A stretch of 64,000 bases of DNA, taken from positions 276,933-340,932 of the forward strand of contig NZ_JIAV01000019.1 of the NCBI RefSeq assembly GCF_000620645.1. Reading direction: 5' to 3'. This stretch comes from Nocardioides sp. URHA0032. Its GTDB lineage: Bacteria; Actinomycetota; Actinomycetes; Propionibacteriales; Nocardioidaceae. The position numbers were made by a program, and so were the translations under genes. The notes under the pieces were generated by a model. It saw only the letters and a list, made by a program, of their open reading frames with translations. It was not told where the DNA came from and did not search any database. This document shows, piece by piece, positions 8,760-15,280 of this stretch; the first letter of the stretch is position 1; every line of letters starts with the position of its first letter.

Positions 8760-9146
8760 TCAGGGCTGCTCGGCGTGCAGGGTCTCGGGCTGGTTGGCGT
8801 GGTCGGCCAGCTCCTGAATCCCCCGGCGCAGGCCGCCGACCAGGTCGCCGGACGCGAACATGCTCTGCATCTGCAAGGAGACGAGCTCGACCTCGCGGTC
8901 GGTGATGTTGCGGCGGACGACGCCGCCGGTGACGATCTCGAGCACCCGCGCGGCGGGGTCGAGCAGGATCAGGATGCTGCGCGGCGGGGCGACCAGCCGG
9001 TTGTGCAGCTGGGTCGCGAACGCGCGCGGCTCACCGTCCACGCGGCCGACGAAGACGCTGAACTCGAAGCGCGAGACCAGCTCCGCGCGGCGGATCGCCT
9101 CGTCGATCTGGAAACGCTCGGCGGAGTTGAACTCACCAACGCCCAC
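8760..9146 (-). CDS. DUF5130 family protein (TPM-like)
   Basis: A protein of about 128 residues. FNSAERFQIDEAIRRAELVSRFEFSVFVGRV starts the domain, followed by a hydrophobic core ILILLDPAARVLEIVTG, then VVRRNITDREVELVSLQMQSMFASGDLVGGL. This order matches the actinobacterial DUF5130 family, related in fold to TPM domain proteins; the function is unknown. The N-terminus overlaps the end of the upstream gene. GTG 9146 gives VGVGEFNSAE; GTG 9155 is an alternative. Either start lies inside the preceding gene, so translation is likely coupled. Confidence 0.7.
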   Translation of the reverse strand: MGVGEFNSAERFQIDEAIRRAELVSRFEFSVFVGRVDGEPRAFATQLHNRLVAPPRSILILLDPAARVLEIVTGGVVRRNITDREVELVSLQMQSMFASGDLVGGLRRGIQELADHANQPETLHAEQP

Positions 9147-9486
9147 TTGCGCCACCCGCCTGGGACTCGTCGGTGTCGGGCGCCGGCAGCTCGGCGGTGC
9201 CGGAGCTGGGGCCGCCGAACCACTGGTCGGCGGTCGCCTGGCCACCCGGGGTGAACCGCTCGCCCTTGACGACACCGGGGATCACGACCAGGGCCGTGAT
9301 CACCAGGAACAGCAGCAGCGGGACACCGGCGAGCAGCAGCAGCGCCTGCCAGGGGTCGACCGGGTCGGCGGCCGGCCAGAACTCGGGGACGTCCGCACCG
9401 GCCGGACCGCCGGCCCCGAGGACGAGGCCGCCCGCGAGCAGGACGACGGAGGTACGGCGAGCGAGGTGCGCGAGCTTGGTGGTCAC
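9133..9486 (-). CDS. Small exported membrane protein upstream of DUF5130
   Basis: A 117-residue protein. It begins with a signal-peptide-like segment (residues 1-30, RRTSVVLLAGGLVLGAGGPAGA) and has a second hydrophobic segment at about 48-72 (ALLLLAGVPLLLFLVITALVVI). The C-terminal 45 residues are hydrophilic (TPGGQATADQWFGGPSS). This is the layout of a single-pass membrane protein after signal cleavage. No family is recognised. The stop codon lies inside the start region of the DUF5130 gene, so the pair is co-translated. GTG at 9486 begins MTTKLAHLARR; it faces the divergent mscS gene. Confidence 0.65.
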   Translation of the reverse strand: MTTKLAHLARRTSVVLLAGGLVLGAGGPAGADVPEFWPAADPVDPWQALLLLAGVPLLLFLVITALVVIPGVVKGERFTPGGQATADQWFGGPSSGTAELPAPDTDESQAGGASGRW

Positions 9487-9560
9487 ACACCGATCGTATC
9501 GAGGATCGTGGCCCGTCTCACCGTCGGGATGGTCGTGGGCGGTTGTCAGGTGCGGTAGAC

Positions 9561-10577
9561 ATGGGGGCCATGTTCGGCTTCGACGACAGCTCCTGCGACG
9601 ACGGTCACCACATCTGCCAGTGGACCCTCGACGCCACGAACAACCAGGGGGTCGCGAACGCCGCCGACGTGCTGGTGGGCCGGCCGCTGACGATCGTCGG
9701 CCTGCTGCTCCTGCTGGCGATCACCCGGTGGATCCTGCACCGGCTGGTCGACCGGCTGGTGGCCTCCGCCGAGGACGGCGTGCTCCCGGACCGGATGAGC
9801 CGCCTCGGCATCCGCGGCCGGGCCGCCCAGCAGGCATCGGCGCGGGACCTGGCCACCCAGACCCGGCGGGTCCAGCGGGCGAAGACGATGGGCGACCTGC
9901 TCAAGAGCGTCATCACCGGCCTGCTGGTGGCCGTCATCGGCACCATGATCCTCAGCGAGCTCGGGGTGAACATCGCCCCGATCATCGCCAGCGCCGGCAT
10001 CATCGGCATCGCGCTCGGCTTCGGCGCGCAGTCACTGGTGAAGGACTTCCTGTCCGGCGTCTTCATGATCTTCGAGGACCAGTACGGCGTCGGCGACGTC
10101 GTCGACGTCGGCGAGGCCAGCGGGACGGTGGAGGCGGTCAGCCTCCGGGTCACCCGGCTCCGGGACCTCAACGGCACGGTCTGGTACGTCCCCAACGGCG
10201 CGATCCTGCGGGTCGGCAACATGAGCCAGAACTGGTCCCGCGCGGTCGTCGACGTGAACGTCGCCTACCGCGAGGACCTGGTCCGGGTGCAGCGCGTGCT
10301 CCGTGAGGTCGCCCACGACCTCTGGGAGGACGACGACTTCCACGACGTGATCATCGAGGAGCCGGAGGTCACCGGGGTCGAGGTGTTCGGGCCCGAGTCG
10401 GTCACCGTCCGGGTCCTGCTGAAGACCGCACCGATGGAGCAGTGGGGCGTCGCCCGGGCGCTGCGGCAGCGGCTCAAGGCCCGGTTCGACCACGAGGGCA
10501 TCGAGATCCCGCTCCCCCAGCGCGTCGTCTGGCACCGGGAGGAGCCGAAGCCCTCCGCCGACACGGCGGACTCCTAG
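9561..10577 (+). CDS. mscS: Small-conductance mechanosensitive channel (MscS family)
   Basis: A 338-residue membrane channel that opens on hypo-osmotic stretch and releases solutes. A first hydrophobic segment is LTIVGLLLLLAITRWIL. The pore helix region is seen in VAVIGTMILSELGVNIAPIIASAGIIGIALGFGAQSLVKDFLSGVFMIFEDQYGVGDVV, which matches the MscS TM3 and beta-domain signature. The cytoplasmic alpha/beta domain follows (VWYVPNGAILRVGNMSQNWSRAVVDV). The C-terminus ends with the family's EIPLPQRVVWHR motif. ATG 9561 (MGAMFGFDD) is preferred over ATG 9570 or an upstream TTG. It diverges from the two small genes on the left. Confidence 0.93.
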   Translation: MGAMFGFDDSSCDDGHHICQWTLDATNNQGVANAADVLVGRPLTIVGLLLLLAITRWILHRLVDRLVASAEDGVLPDRMSRLGIRGRAAQQASARDLATQTRRVQRAKTMGDLLKSVITGLLVAVIGTMILSELGVNIAPIIASAGIIGIALGFGAQSLVKDFLSGVFMIFEDQYGVGDVVDVGEASGTVEAVSLRVTRLRDLNGTVWYVPNGAILRVGNMSQNWSRAVVDVNVAYREDLVRVQRVLREVAHDLWEDDDFHDVIIEEPEVTGVEVFGPESVTVRVLLKTAPMEQWGVARALRQRLKARFDHEGIEIPLPQRVVWHREEPKPSADTADS

Positions 10578-10619
10578 GAGAGCCGCTGCGGGGTCACGAC
10601 GACGGAGCGATGGGCGCGC

Positions 10620-11045
10620 TCAGGCGAGCGACGCCTCCAGCTTGATCGGGACGGCGGCCAGCGCCTGGCTGACGGGGCAGCCCTCCTTGGCAGCGGTGGC
10701 CGCGGCCACGAAGTCGTCCTCGCTGATGCCCTCGACGACGCCCGTGACGCTCAGCCGGATCTCGGTGATGCCGGTGCCGGGGACGAAGTCCACGGCGGCA
10801 CTGGTGTCCAGCGAGGTCGCCGGCGTACCGGCCTTGGCCAGGCCGTTGGAGAGGGCCATCGAGAAGCACGACGAGTGCGCGGCCGCGATCAGCTCCTCAG
10901 GGCTGGTTCGGCCGTTCGCGTCCTCGGCGCGAGAGGCCCACGAGACGTCGTAGGTGCCGATGCCGGAGGACTCCAGCGTGACCTTGCCGGCGCCCTCGAA
11001 CAGGGTGCCCTCCCAGTGGGTGCTGGCGTTGCGCGTCGTAGCCAT
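10620..11045 (-). CDS. osmC: OsmC-family peroxiredoxin
   Basis: A 141-residue protein of the OsmC/Ohr fold that reduces organic hydroperoxides with a Cys pair. The reactive Cys is C60 in AAAHSSCFSMALS, and the second is C123 in AKEGCPVSQAL, the spacing expected for the OsmC subgroup. The N-terminal strand region (STHWEGTLFEGAGKVTLESSGIGTYDVSWASR) matches the osmotically induced OsmC type rather than Ohr. The start ATG at 11045 has a GGAGTGA ribosome site upstream. The gene is convergent with mscS and divergent from glbO. Confidence 0.93.
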   Translation of the reverse strand: MATTRNASTHWEGTLFEGAGKVTLESSGIGTYDVSWASRAEDANGRTSPEELIAAAHSSCFSMALSNGLAKAGTPATSLDTSAAVDFVPGTGITEIRLSVTGVVEGISEDDFVAAATAAKEGCPVSQALAAVPIKLEASLA

Positions 11046-11132
11046 GTGCAGATCACTCCTCGTGCGTTGCTCGACAGGACTCGGTGCTCGCGAGTCTGGC
11101 ACGCCGGTGTCCGGGCCCTGACGGCTCCCTTG

Positions 11133-11138
11133 CAGAAT
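11133..11138 (+). promoter_or_regulatory. Candidate -10 box of glbO, leaderless layout
   Basis: CAGAAT, preceded by TG, lies six bases before the GTG at 11145 and no ribosome site is visible. Spacing matches the other leaderless starts in the window. Confidence 0.35.
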
Positions 11139-11144
11139 GGACGC

Positions 11145-11519
11145 GTGACGACGTTCTACGAGGAGATCGGCGGCTTCGAGACCTTCCGGAGGATCGTCGC
11201 GAGGTTCTACGAGGGTGTCGCGGAGGATCCGGTCCTCCGGCCCCTCTATCCCGAGGAGGACCTCGGGCCGGCGGAGGAGCGCTTCCTGTACTTCCTGATC
11301 CAGTACTGGGGCGGGCCGACCACCTACTCCGAGACCCGCGGCCACCCCCGGCTGCGGATGCGGCACGCGCCGTTCGCGGTGACCCCGGAGGCGAAGGACC
11401 ACTGGCTGACGCACTTCCGCGCGGGGCTCGACGAGGTGCAGCTGACCCCCGAGCAGGACGCCCAGTTCTGGGACTACGTCACGCACGCCGCGCAGTTCAT
11501 GGTGAACACCGTCGGGTGA
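11145..11519 (+). CDS. glbO: Truncated haemoglobin, group II (trHbO)
   Basis: A 124-residue two-over-two globin. The key haem-pocket residues can be placed by analogy with M. tuberculosis trHbO: Tyr B10 at Y22 (ARFYEGVAEDP), Tyr CD1 at Y35 (LRPLYPEED), proximal His F8 at H74 (LRMRHAPFAVTP) and Trp G8 at W87 (KDHWLTHF). YFLIQYWGGP is typical of group II. These proteins bind O2, NO and peroxide and are linked to respiration and redox protection. The GTG at 11145 gives the family's usual short N-terminus. The gene sits just upstream of the secreted protein and sigma-factor operon, but a promoter-like box separates them. Confidence 0.93.
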   Translation: MTTFYEEIGGFETFRRIVARFYEGVAEDPVLRPLYPEEDLGPAEERFLYFLIQYWGGPTTYSETRGHPRLRMRHAPFAVTPEAKDHWLTHFRAGLDEVQLTPEQDAQFWDYVTHAAQFMVNTVG

Positions 11520-11549
11520 TGTAACGGACGGATCCCGTCGTGACAGGTG
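11520..11549 (+). promoter_or_regulatory. Promoter-like box upstream of the sigma-factor operon, copy 1
   Basis: TGTAACG at 11520-11526 and TCGTGACAGGTG at 11538-11549 are separated by 11 bases. The same two blocks with the same spacing occur at 13306-13335, beyond the sigma gene. TGTAAC resembles the -35 of some ECF sigma promoters (CGTAAC in BldN targets). The box overlaps the end of glbO and lies 50 bases before the ATG of the secreted protein, so it is a candidate autoregulatory promoter. Confidence 0.5.
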
Positions 11550-11598
11550 AGGCGTGTGACGGCGGACCCCCCGCCACCCAGCACCCAGGAGGTTCCTC

Positions 11599-12057
11599 AT
11601 GCGCAGGATCACCACGGCCGCGGCCGCGACCGCGGCCCTCGCCACGGCCCTGACGGTCGGTACGGCGTACGCGAACCAACCGTCGACCGACAGCGGCACC
11701 GTTGTCAACAAGAACGGTCACGCGGTGAATGCCCACGCGGCCAAGGGCCAGGCCCGGGCCGCCGAGGCACGCGCCGCCCACGGGTCCGACGACCCGACCA
11801 TGGAGCCCACCGAGGACCCGATCGACGACGCCACCACGGAGCCGGCCGAGGACCCGACCGAGGCGCCGGCCGACCACGCGCCGAACGAGCATGCCGGCAC
11901 CCACCCGGACACGCACGCGCTCCCGGGCGGCACCGACCACGGCCAGGACGGTCTGGAGCACGGCAGCCACGACGCCCAGCACAGCGGCAACGGTCCCGAC
12001 GAGCACGCCGGCGACCACCCGAACGAGCACGCCACCGGCACCTCGACCGAGGGCTGA
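11599..12057 (+). CDS. Secreted His/Asp/Glu-rich low-complexity protein
   Basis: A 152-residue protein with a clear signal peptide (MRRITTAAAATAALATALTVGTAYA, cleavage after about residue 25). The mature part is disordered-looking and rich in Asp, Glu, His, Pro and Gly. It carries acidic repeats (EPTEDPIDD, EPAEDPTEAP) and two copies of a His motif: PNEHAGTHPDTHA at about 95-107 and PDEHAGDHPNEHA at about 133-145. The second copy recurs in the next protein (the anti-sigma candidate). A strong ribosome site, AGGAGG, precedes the ATG. Metal binding is suggested by composition only. No family is recognised. It is the first gene of a three-gene unit with an anti-sigma and a sigma factor. Confidence 0.75.
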   Translation: MRRITTAAAATAALATALTVGTAYANQPSTDSGTVVNKNGHAVNAHAAKGQARAAEARAAHGSDDPTMEPTEDPIDDATTEPAEDPTEAPADHAPNEHAGTHPDTHALPGGTDHGQDGLEHGSHDAQHSGNGPDEHAGDHPNEHATGTSTEG

Positions 12058-12066
12058 CCCCGGATC

Positions 12067-12108
12067 GGTGGTCCCGATGCGTGCCCCCCGACGCGCGTCG
12101 GGACCACC
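12067..12108 (+). terminator. 11-bp stem hairpin between the secreted protein and the anti-sigma gene
   Basis: GGTGGTCCCGA at 12067-12077 pairs exactly with 12098-12108 around a 20-base loop. It starts ten bases after the stop codon and ends 21 bases before the next ATG. It could terminate part of the transcripts, making more secreted protein than anti-sigma, or stabilise the upstream mRNA. Confidence 0.5.
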
Positions 12109-12129
12109 TCCGAGGGGTAGGAGAACACC

Positions 12130-12756
12130 ATGACCGACCGCCCGTTCCGCGACGAGCTCCGTGCGGTCCTGCCGACCCTCGAGCCCGACGACGTGTTCCT
12201 GGCGCAGCTGAGCGCTCGCGCCGCCGCCGGGGCGCGCCCCACCGGCCCTGGACCAGTGACCGGCGGGTGGCGCGTCGTGCTGGTCCCGGTCGCCGTCGCG
12301 GCGCTGCTGATCGGCGTCGCCTGGCTGAGCGGACTGCGGCCGGGAGGCCTGGCGGAGCCGTCACCAGCCCCGGCGCCCGCCGACTCGACCAGGACCTCGG
12401 CTCCCGGCACGACGACGACCACGACGACGGACCCGGCGAGCAGTCCGCTCCGGTCGCTGCCGGCAGGAGCCCCCGGCGCGGAGCCGGGCCCGCGTGTCGC
12501 GGCCGGGAGTGCACCTCCCGCCCACCAGACGGGCGCGAGCGGGGGACCGGCTCAGGGTGTCGGCGATCCGGGTGCCCAGGGGCAGGCTCATGCGCACGGC
12601 CAGACGTCGCCTCCACACTCCGCGCATGCCGGTGGCTACCCGCACGATCCCCCGAAGCACTCCCCGAAGCACCCCGCGCAACACCCGCACGGCCCCGACG
12701 AGCACGCCGGTGACCACCCCGCTCCTCAGGCGCACCAGGACCGACGCAGGCGGTGA
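12130..12756 (+). CDS. Single-pass membrane protein, probable anti-sigma factor, His-rich outer tail
   Basis: A 208-residue protein. Residues 1-47 are cytoplasmic-like (MTDRPFRDELRAVLPTLEPDD), one membrane helix lies at about 48-69 (RVVLVPVAVAALLIGVAWLSGL), and the rest is a low-complexity outer region: Thr-rich (about 89-102), then His/Pro-rich from about 150. Near the end it has GPDEHAGDHP at 188-197, identical to a motif in the secreted protein two genes... directly upstream. It overlaps the sigma gene by four bases (GTGA), which is why an anti-sigma role is proposed. No zinc-type HXXXCXXC motif is present, so it is not a ZAS anti-sigma. ATG 12130 follows GGGGTAGGAG. Confidence 0.65.
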   Translation: MTDRPFRDELRAVLPTLEPDDVFLAQLSARAAAGARPTGPGPVTGGWRVVLVPVAVAALLIGVAWLSGLRPGGLAEPSPAPAPADSTRTSAPGTTTTTTTDPASSPLRSLPAGAPGAEPGPRVAAGSAPPAHQTGASGGPAQGVGDPGAQGQAHAHGQTSPPHSAHAGGYPHDPPKHSPKHPAQHPHGPDEHAGDHPAPQAHQDRRRR

Positions 12757-13310
12757 CGAGCAGCGACGACCAGCTGGTGGCGCGCGCCAAGACGGGCGAC
12801 GCCGAGGCCTGGCGCGCGCTCTACCGGGACCACGCCGGCCGCCTGGTCGTCTGGTTGAGCACCCGTCCGCAGGCTGACGCGGCGATCGCCGCGGAGGACC
12901 TGGCGGCGGAGACGTGGCTGACCGCGGCCGAGAAGATCCACGCGTTCCACGGGACCTCCTCGGAGTTCGCGGGCTGGCTGTTCGGCATCGCCCGCAAGCT
13001 CGGCGGCAACGTCCACCGCCGCAGCCAGCGCCGCCGGACCGACCCCGTCGACCTGCAGACGCTGGACCGGCACCCGGTGGTGGTCGGTCCGGAACCGGCG
13101 TACGCCGTCAAGGAGTGGGTGCTCCACGCCCTGGCGAGCCTGCCGCCTCGCGAACGGGACGTCGTCGGCTGCCGCGAGGTCGTCGGGCTGGACGTCGAGT
13201 CGACGGCCGCGGCCCTGGGCATCTCGTCCGTCGCCGTCCGGGTGGCCCACCACCGCGGCCTGCGCCGCCTGGCCGAGCGGCTCCCCGAACGAGTCCCCTT
13301 CGACGTGTAA
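12753..13310 (+). CDS. ECF-type RNA polymerase sigma factor
   Basis: A 185-residue sigma-70 family protein with regions 2 and 4 only. Region 2 is seen in DAEAWRALYRDHAGRLVVWLS...AAEDLAAETWLTAAEKIHAFHG and EFAGWLFGIARKLGGNVHRRSQRR. Region 4 is LHALASLPPRERDVVGCREVVGLDVESTAAALGISSVAVRVAHHRGLRRLAE, with the usual helix-turn-helix. The GTG at 12753 overlaps the anti-sigma stop. Having the sigma gene last, after its presumed inhibitor, is the reverse of the common sigma then anti-sigma order. A second copy of the promoter-like box starts at its stop codon. Its targets are unknown. Confidence 0.88.
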   Translation: MTSSDDQLVARAKTGDAEAWRALYRDHAGRLVVWLSTRPQADAAIAAEDLAAETWLTAAEKIHAFHGTSSEFAGWLFGIARKLGGNVHRRSQRRRTDPVDLQTLDRHPVVVGPEPAYAVKEWVLHALASLPPRERDVVGCREVVGLDVESTAAALGISSVAVRVAHHRGLRRLAERLPERVPFDV

Positions 13311-13335
13311 CGCCGCGCCGTCCTCGCGACAGGTG
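13306..13335 (+). promoter_or_regulatory. Promoter-like box after the sigma gene, copy 2
   Basis: TGTAACG at 13306-13312 and TCGCGACAGGTG at 13324-13335 repeat the two blocks seen at 11520-11549 with the same 11-base spacer (20 of 30 positions equal). No gene on the same strand follows; a hairpin lies 35 bases downstream. The box may drive a short non-coding RNA or be chance similarity. Confidence 0.35.
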
Positions 13336-13370
13336 TGTTCCGACCCGTGGGGACCGGATGGTCTTGCTAC

Positions 13371-13394
13371 CCGGGGTCACGTCGGCGACCCCGG
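13371..13394. terminator. 8-bp stem hairpin between the sigma gene and the convergent thioesterase gene
   Basis: CCGGGGTC at 13371-13378 pairs exactly with GACCCCGG at 13387-13394 around eight bases. It is placed between two convergent genes, where a bidirectional terminator is expected. Confidence 0.5.
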
Positions 13395-13431
13395 CCTCGA
13401 CCGTCCCCCGTATTGGGTCGGGGTCGTCGAC

Positions 13432-14283
13432 TCAGTCGGCGAGCAGCGAGCGCAGTCCCGCCAGGTAGGCCTCCGGGGGCGTCATCGACCGCTGGGTCTC
13501 CCCGTCGAAGAACACGATCGTGACCCTGGCCCGGGCGAAGACGGTGTCACCGTCGGCGATGAGCGAGTCGATGCTCGCGGACCGGCTGCCGACCCGCGAG
13601 ACCCACGACCAGGCGTCGTACGTCTCGGCCCGGAAGAGGATCGGCTGGCGGTAGTCGACCTCGGTCTGCGCGACCACGATCGAGACCGGGTCGAGGTCGC
13701 GCCAGATCCGCGCGGTCATGGCGATCCGCGCCTCCTGGAGATACTCGAAGTACTTCACGTTGTTGACGTGGCCGTACACGTCGACGTCGGAGAAGCGAAC
13801 CTGGACGGGGTACTGCGAGACGGTCCCGGGCGCGACCCGCGGCATCGGCACGCGCGGCGCCGGGTCGTCCGGCTCGAAGAAGGCTGCCAGCGTCTCCCGC
13901 TCCACGTCGGTGAGCCGGCGGGGCCGCTCGTCGGCGAAGACGTACGGCGTGAGCACGGTCTTGGCGCGGGCATACACGTGCCGGACCCCGTCGCGCTCGT
14001 GGAAGACCTCGTAGGCGATGGTGAAGGTCGCCGCCCGGACCTCCGTCACCCAGGAATCGATGGTGACCGGCTCGAAGCCGAAGGGCAGCGGCGCGAGGTA
14101 GCTCACCTCGTGGCGGACCACCACCACGCCCTCGGCCAGCTCGCCGGTGCGGGCGGCGGGGCCGTGGGTGCGCAGCATGTCGACGCGGGCCTCCTGGAGG
14201 TAGTCCACGTAGACGACGTTGTTGACGTGCCCGAGCAGGTCCAGGTCGGCCCAGCGCATCGGGCACCGGTAGGTGTGCCGCAC
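13432..14283 (-). CDS. Acyl-CoA thioesterase, two tandem hotdog domains
   Basis: A 283-residue protein made of two YbgC/FadM-like (4HBT) hotdog domains. The first begins YRCPMRWADLDLLGHVNNVVYVDYLQEAR, the second VQVRFSDVDVYGHVNNVKYFEYLQEAR at about 165. Both keep the catalytic Asp and the GHVNN helix start, so both halves look active. Single-domain relatives are about 140 residues and act as homotetramers; this fused form is common in actinobacteria. It hydrolyses acyl-CoA esters; chain length cannot be read from the sequence. The start is GTG at 14283. The gene runs convergent to the sigma operon. Confidence 0.87.
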   Translation of the reverse strand: MRHTYRCPMRWADLDLLGHVNNVVYVDYLQEARVDMLRTHGPAARTGELAEGVVVVRHEVSYLAPLPFGFEPVTIDSWVTEVRAATFTIAYEVFHERDGVRHVYARAKTVLTPYVFADERPRRLTDVERETLAAFFEPDDPAPRVPMPRVAPGTVSQYPVQVRFSDVDVYGHVNNVKYFEYLQEARIAMTARIWRDLDPVSIVVAQTEVDYRQPILFRAETYDAWSWVSRVGSRSASIDSLIADGDTVFARARVTIVFFDGETQRSMTPPEAYLAGLRSLLAD

Positions 14284-14321
14284 GCTGCCGATGCTGCCAG
14301 AACCGGCCGGGGGGCGGTCGA

Positions 14322-14498
14322 TCAGTGGCTGAGGGCGAGACCGCGGTAGTACGTGCCGATCGACTCGTGGCGAGCCAGGCGGGTGCGGCGGTTGCGGACG
14401 ACGACGTCAGCGACCAGGCCGAGCGCCACCACGGAGGCGACCGCGGCGAGGACGACGAAGACGACGGCGAAGGGGGTGAGACCGGTGTAGAGGTCCAT
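14322..14498 (-). CDS. 58-residue single-pass membrane protein, divergent from TetR regulator
   Basis: A small protein starting MDLYTGLTPFAVVFVVLAAV. One membrane helix spans about 9-36 (PFAVVFVVLAAVASVVALGLVADVVV), followed by a basic stretch RNRRTRLARHESIG and a short tail YYRGLALSH. The topology is N-out, C-in by the positive-inside rule. No family is recognised. The start lies 12 bases from a 33-base palindrome in the region shared with the divergent tetR gene, so this small protein is the likely repressor target. The open frame continues far upstream, but the ATG at 14498 and the operator position mark the real start. Confidence 0.65.
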   Translation of the reverse strand: MDLYTGLTPFAVVFVVLAAVASVVALGLVADVVVRNRRTRLARHESIGTYYRGLALSH

Positions 14499-14509
14499 GA
14501 GAGCGAGCC

Positions 14510-14542
14510 TTTCTACAACTGTAGATTCTACTTGTGTAGAAA
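14510..14542. promoter_or_regulatory. TetR operator candidate, 33-bp imperfect palindrome
   Basis: Arms 14510-14525 and 14527-14542 match at 13 of 16 positions around the centre 14526; the outer eight bases TTTCTACA and TGTAGAAA are exact. The site is AT-rich in very GC-rich DNA and lies in the 129-base space between the 58-residue membrane protein and tetR, so it could control both. Confidence 0.7.
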
Positions 14543-14627
14543 GATATCCGGCGAACCCGGACGACACAAACCCCGGAGTAGTGTCACGCCCCACGACCCC
14601 CGCCGGTGCCCACCTCGAGAGGACCCG

Positions 14628-15203
14628 ATGGCCGAGAGCCCGCGCCGCCGCCAGCTGCTCGACGCGGCCGTGCACGTGATCGCCGACGAGGGGCTCAAGG
14701 GCCTCACGCACCGGGCGGTGGATCGCCGGGCCGGGCTGCCCGAGGGCAGCTGCTCGGCGTACCTGCGGACCCGCCGCGCCCTCCAGGGGGCACTCGCCGA
14801 GGACGTCGCCGAGCGGCTGCTCGCGGACGTGGACCGGCTCGCCGACGAGCTCGGTGCGTCCGCGCACCCCGACGGCGTGCATGCCGCGCTCGAGCTGTTC
14901 CAGCGCTGGCTCGACCAGCGCGAGCTGCTGGTCGCGCGCCTGGAGCTGACCCTCGCGGCGAGCCGCGACCAGGAGCTCGCCCGGGTGCTGGCGGCCCACC
15001 GGTCCCGCCTCATCGAGCTGGTCGAGCGGATCATGACGGCCACCGGCAAGGAGCACGGCAACGCTCGCGCCGAGGCCCTGGTGGCGTCGTACGACGGCAT
15101 CCTGCTGGCCGCGCTGCTCAAGCCCGCCCGGGAGCGGCGCGCGTTCCTGGCCCAGTCGCTCGAGCTGCTCGGGACGGGCCTCGCGGGGCCGGGCGGAGCG
15201 TGA
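14628..15203 (+). CDS. TetR-family transcriptional regulator
   Basis: A 191-residue regulator. The N-terminal helix-turn-helix is SPRRRQLLDAAVHVIADEGLKGLTHRAVDRRAGLPEGSCSAYLRTRRALQGALAE (about 4-58). The C-terminal ligand domain (about 60-185) is helical; its ARLELTLAASRDQELARVL part is typical of the subgroup with a YcdC/TetR_C-like domain. ATG 14628 is preceded by GAGAGGACCCG. The inducer is unknown. The gene is divergent from the small membrane protein, with a strong palindrome between them, pointing to autoregulation and control of the neighbour. Confidence 0.87.
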   Translation: MAESPRRRQLLDAAVHVIADEGLKGLTHRAVDRRAGLPEGSCSAYLRTRRALQGALAEDVAERLLADVDRLADELGASAHPDGVHAALELFQRWLDQRELLVARLELTLAASRDQELARVLAAHRSRLIELVERIMTATGKEHGNARAEALVASYDGILLAALLKPARERRAFLAQSLELLGTGLAGPGGA

Positions 15204-15280
15204 CGAACGCCTCGGCCCGACAACGAGAACACGGTCTAGTCTGAGCCTGCGGAGAACACCCTCACCGAAACGGAGTCCTC

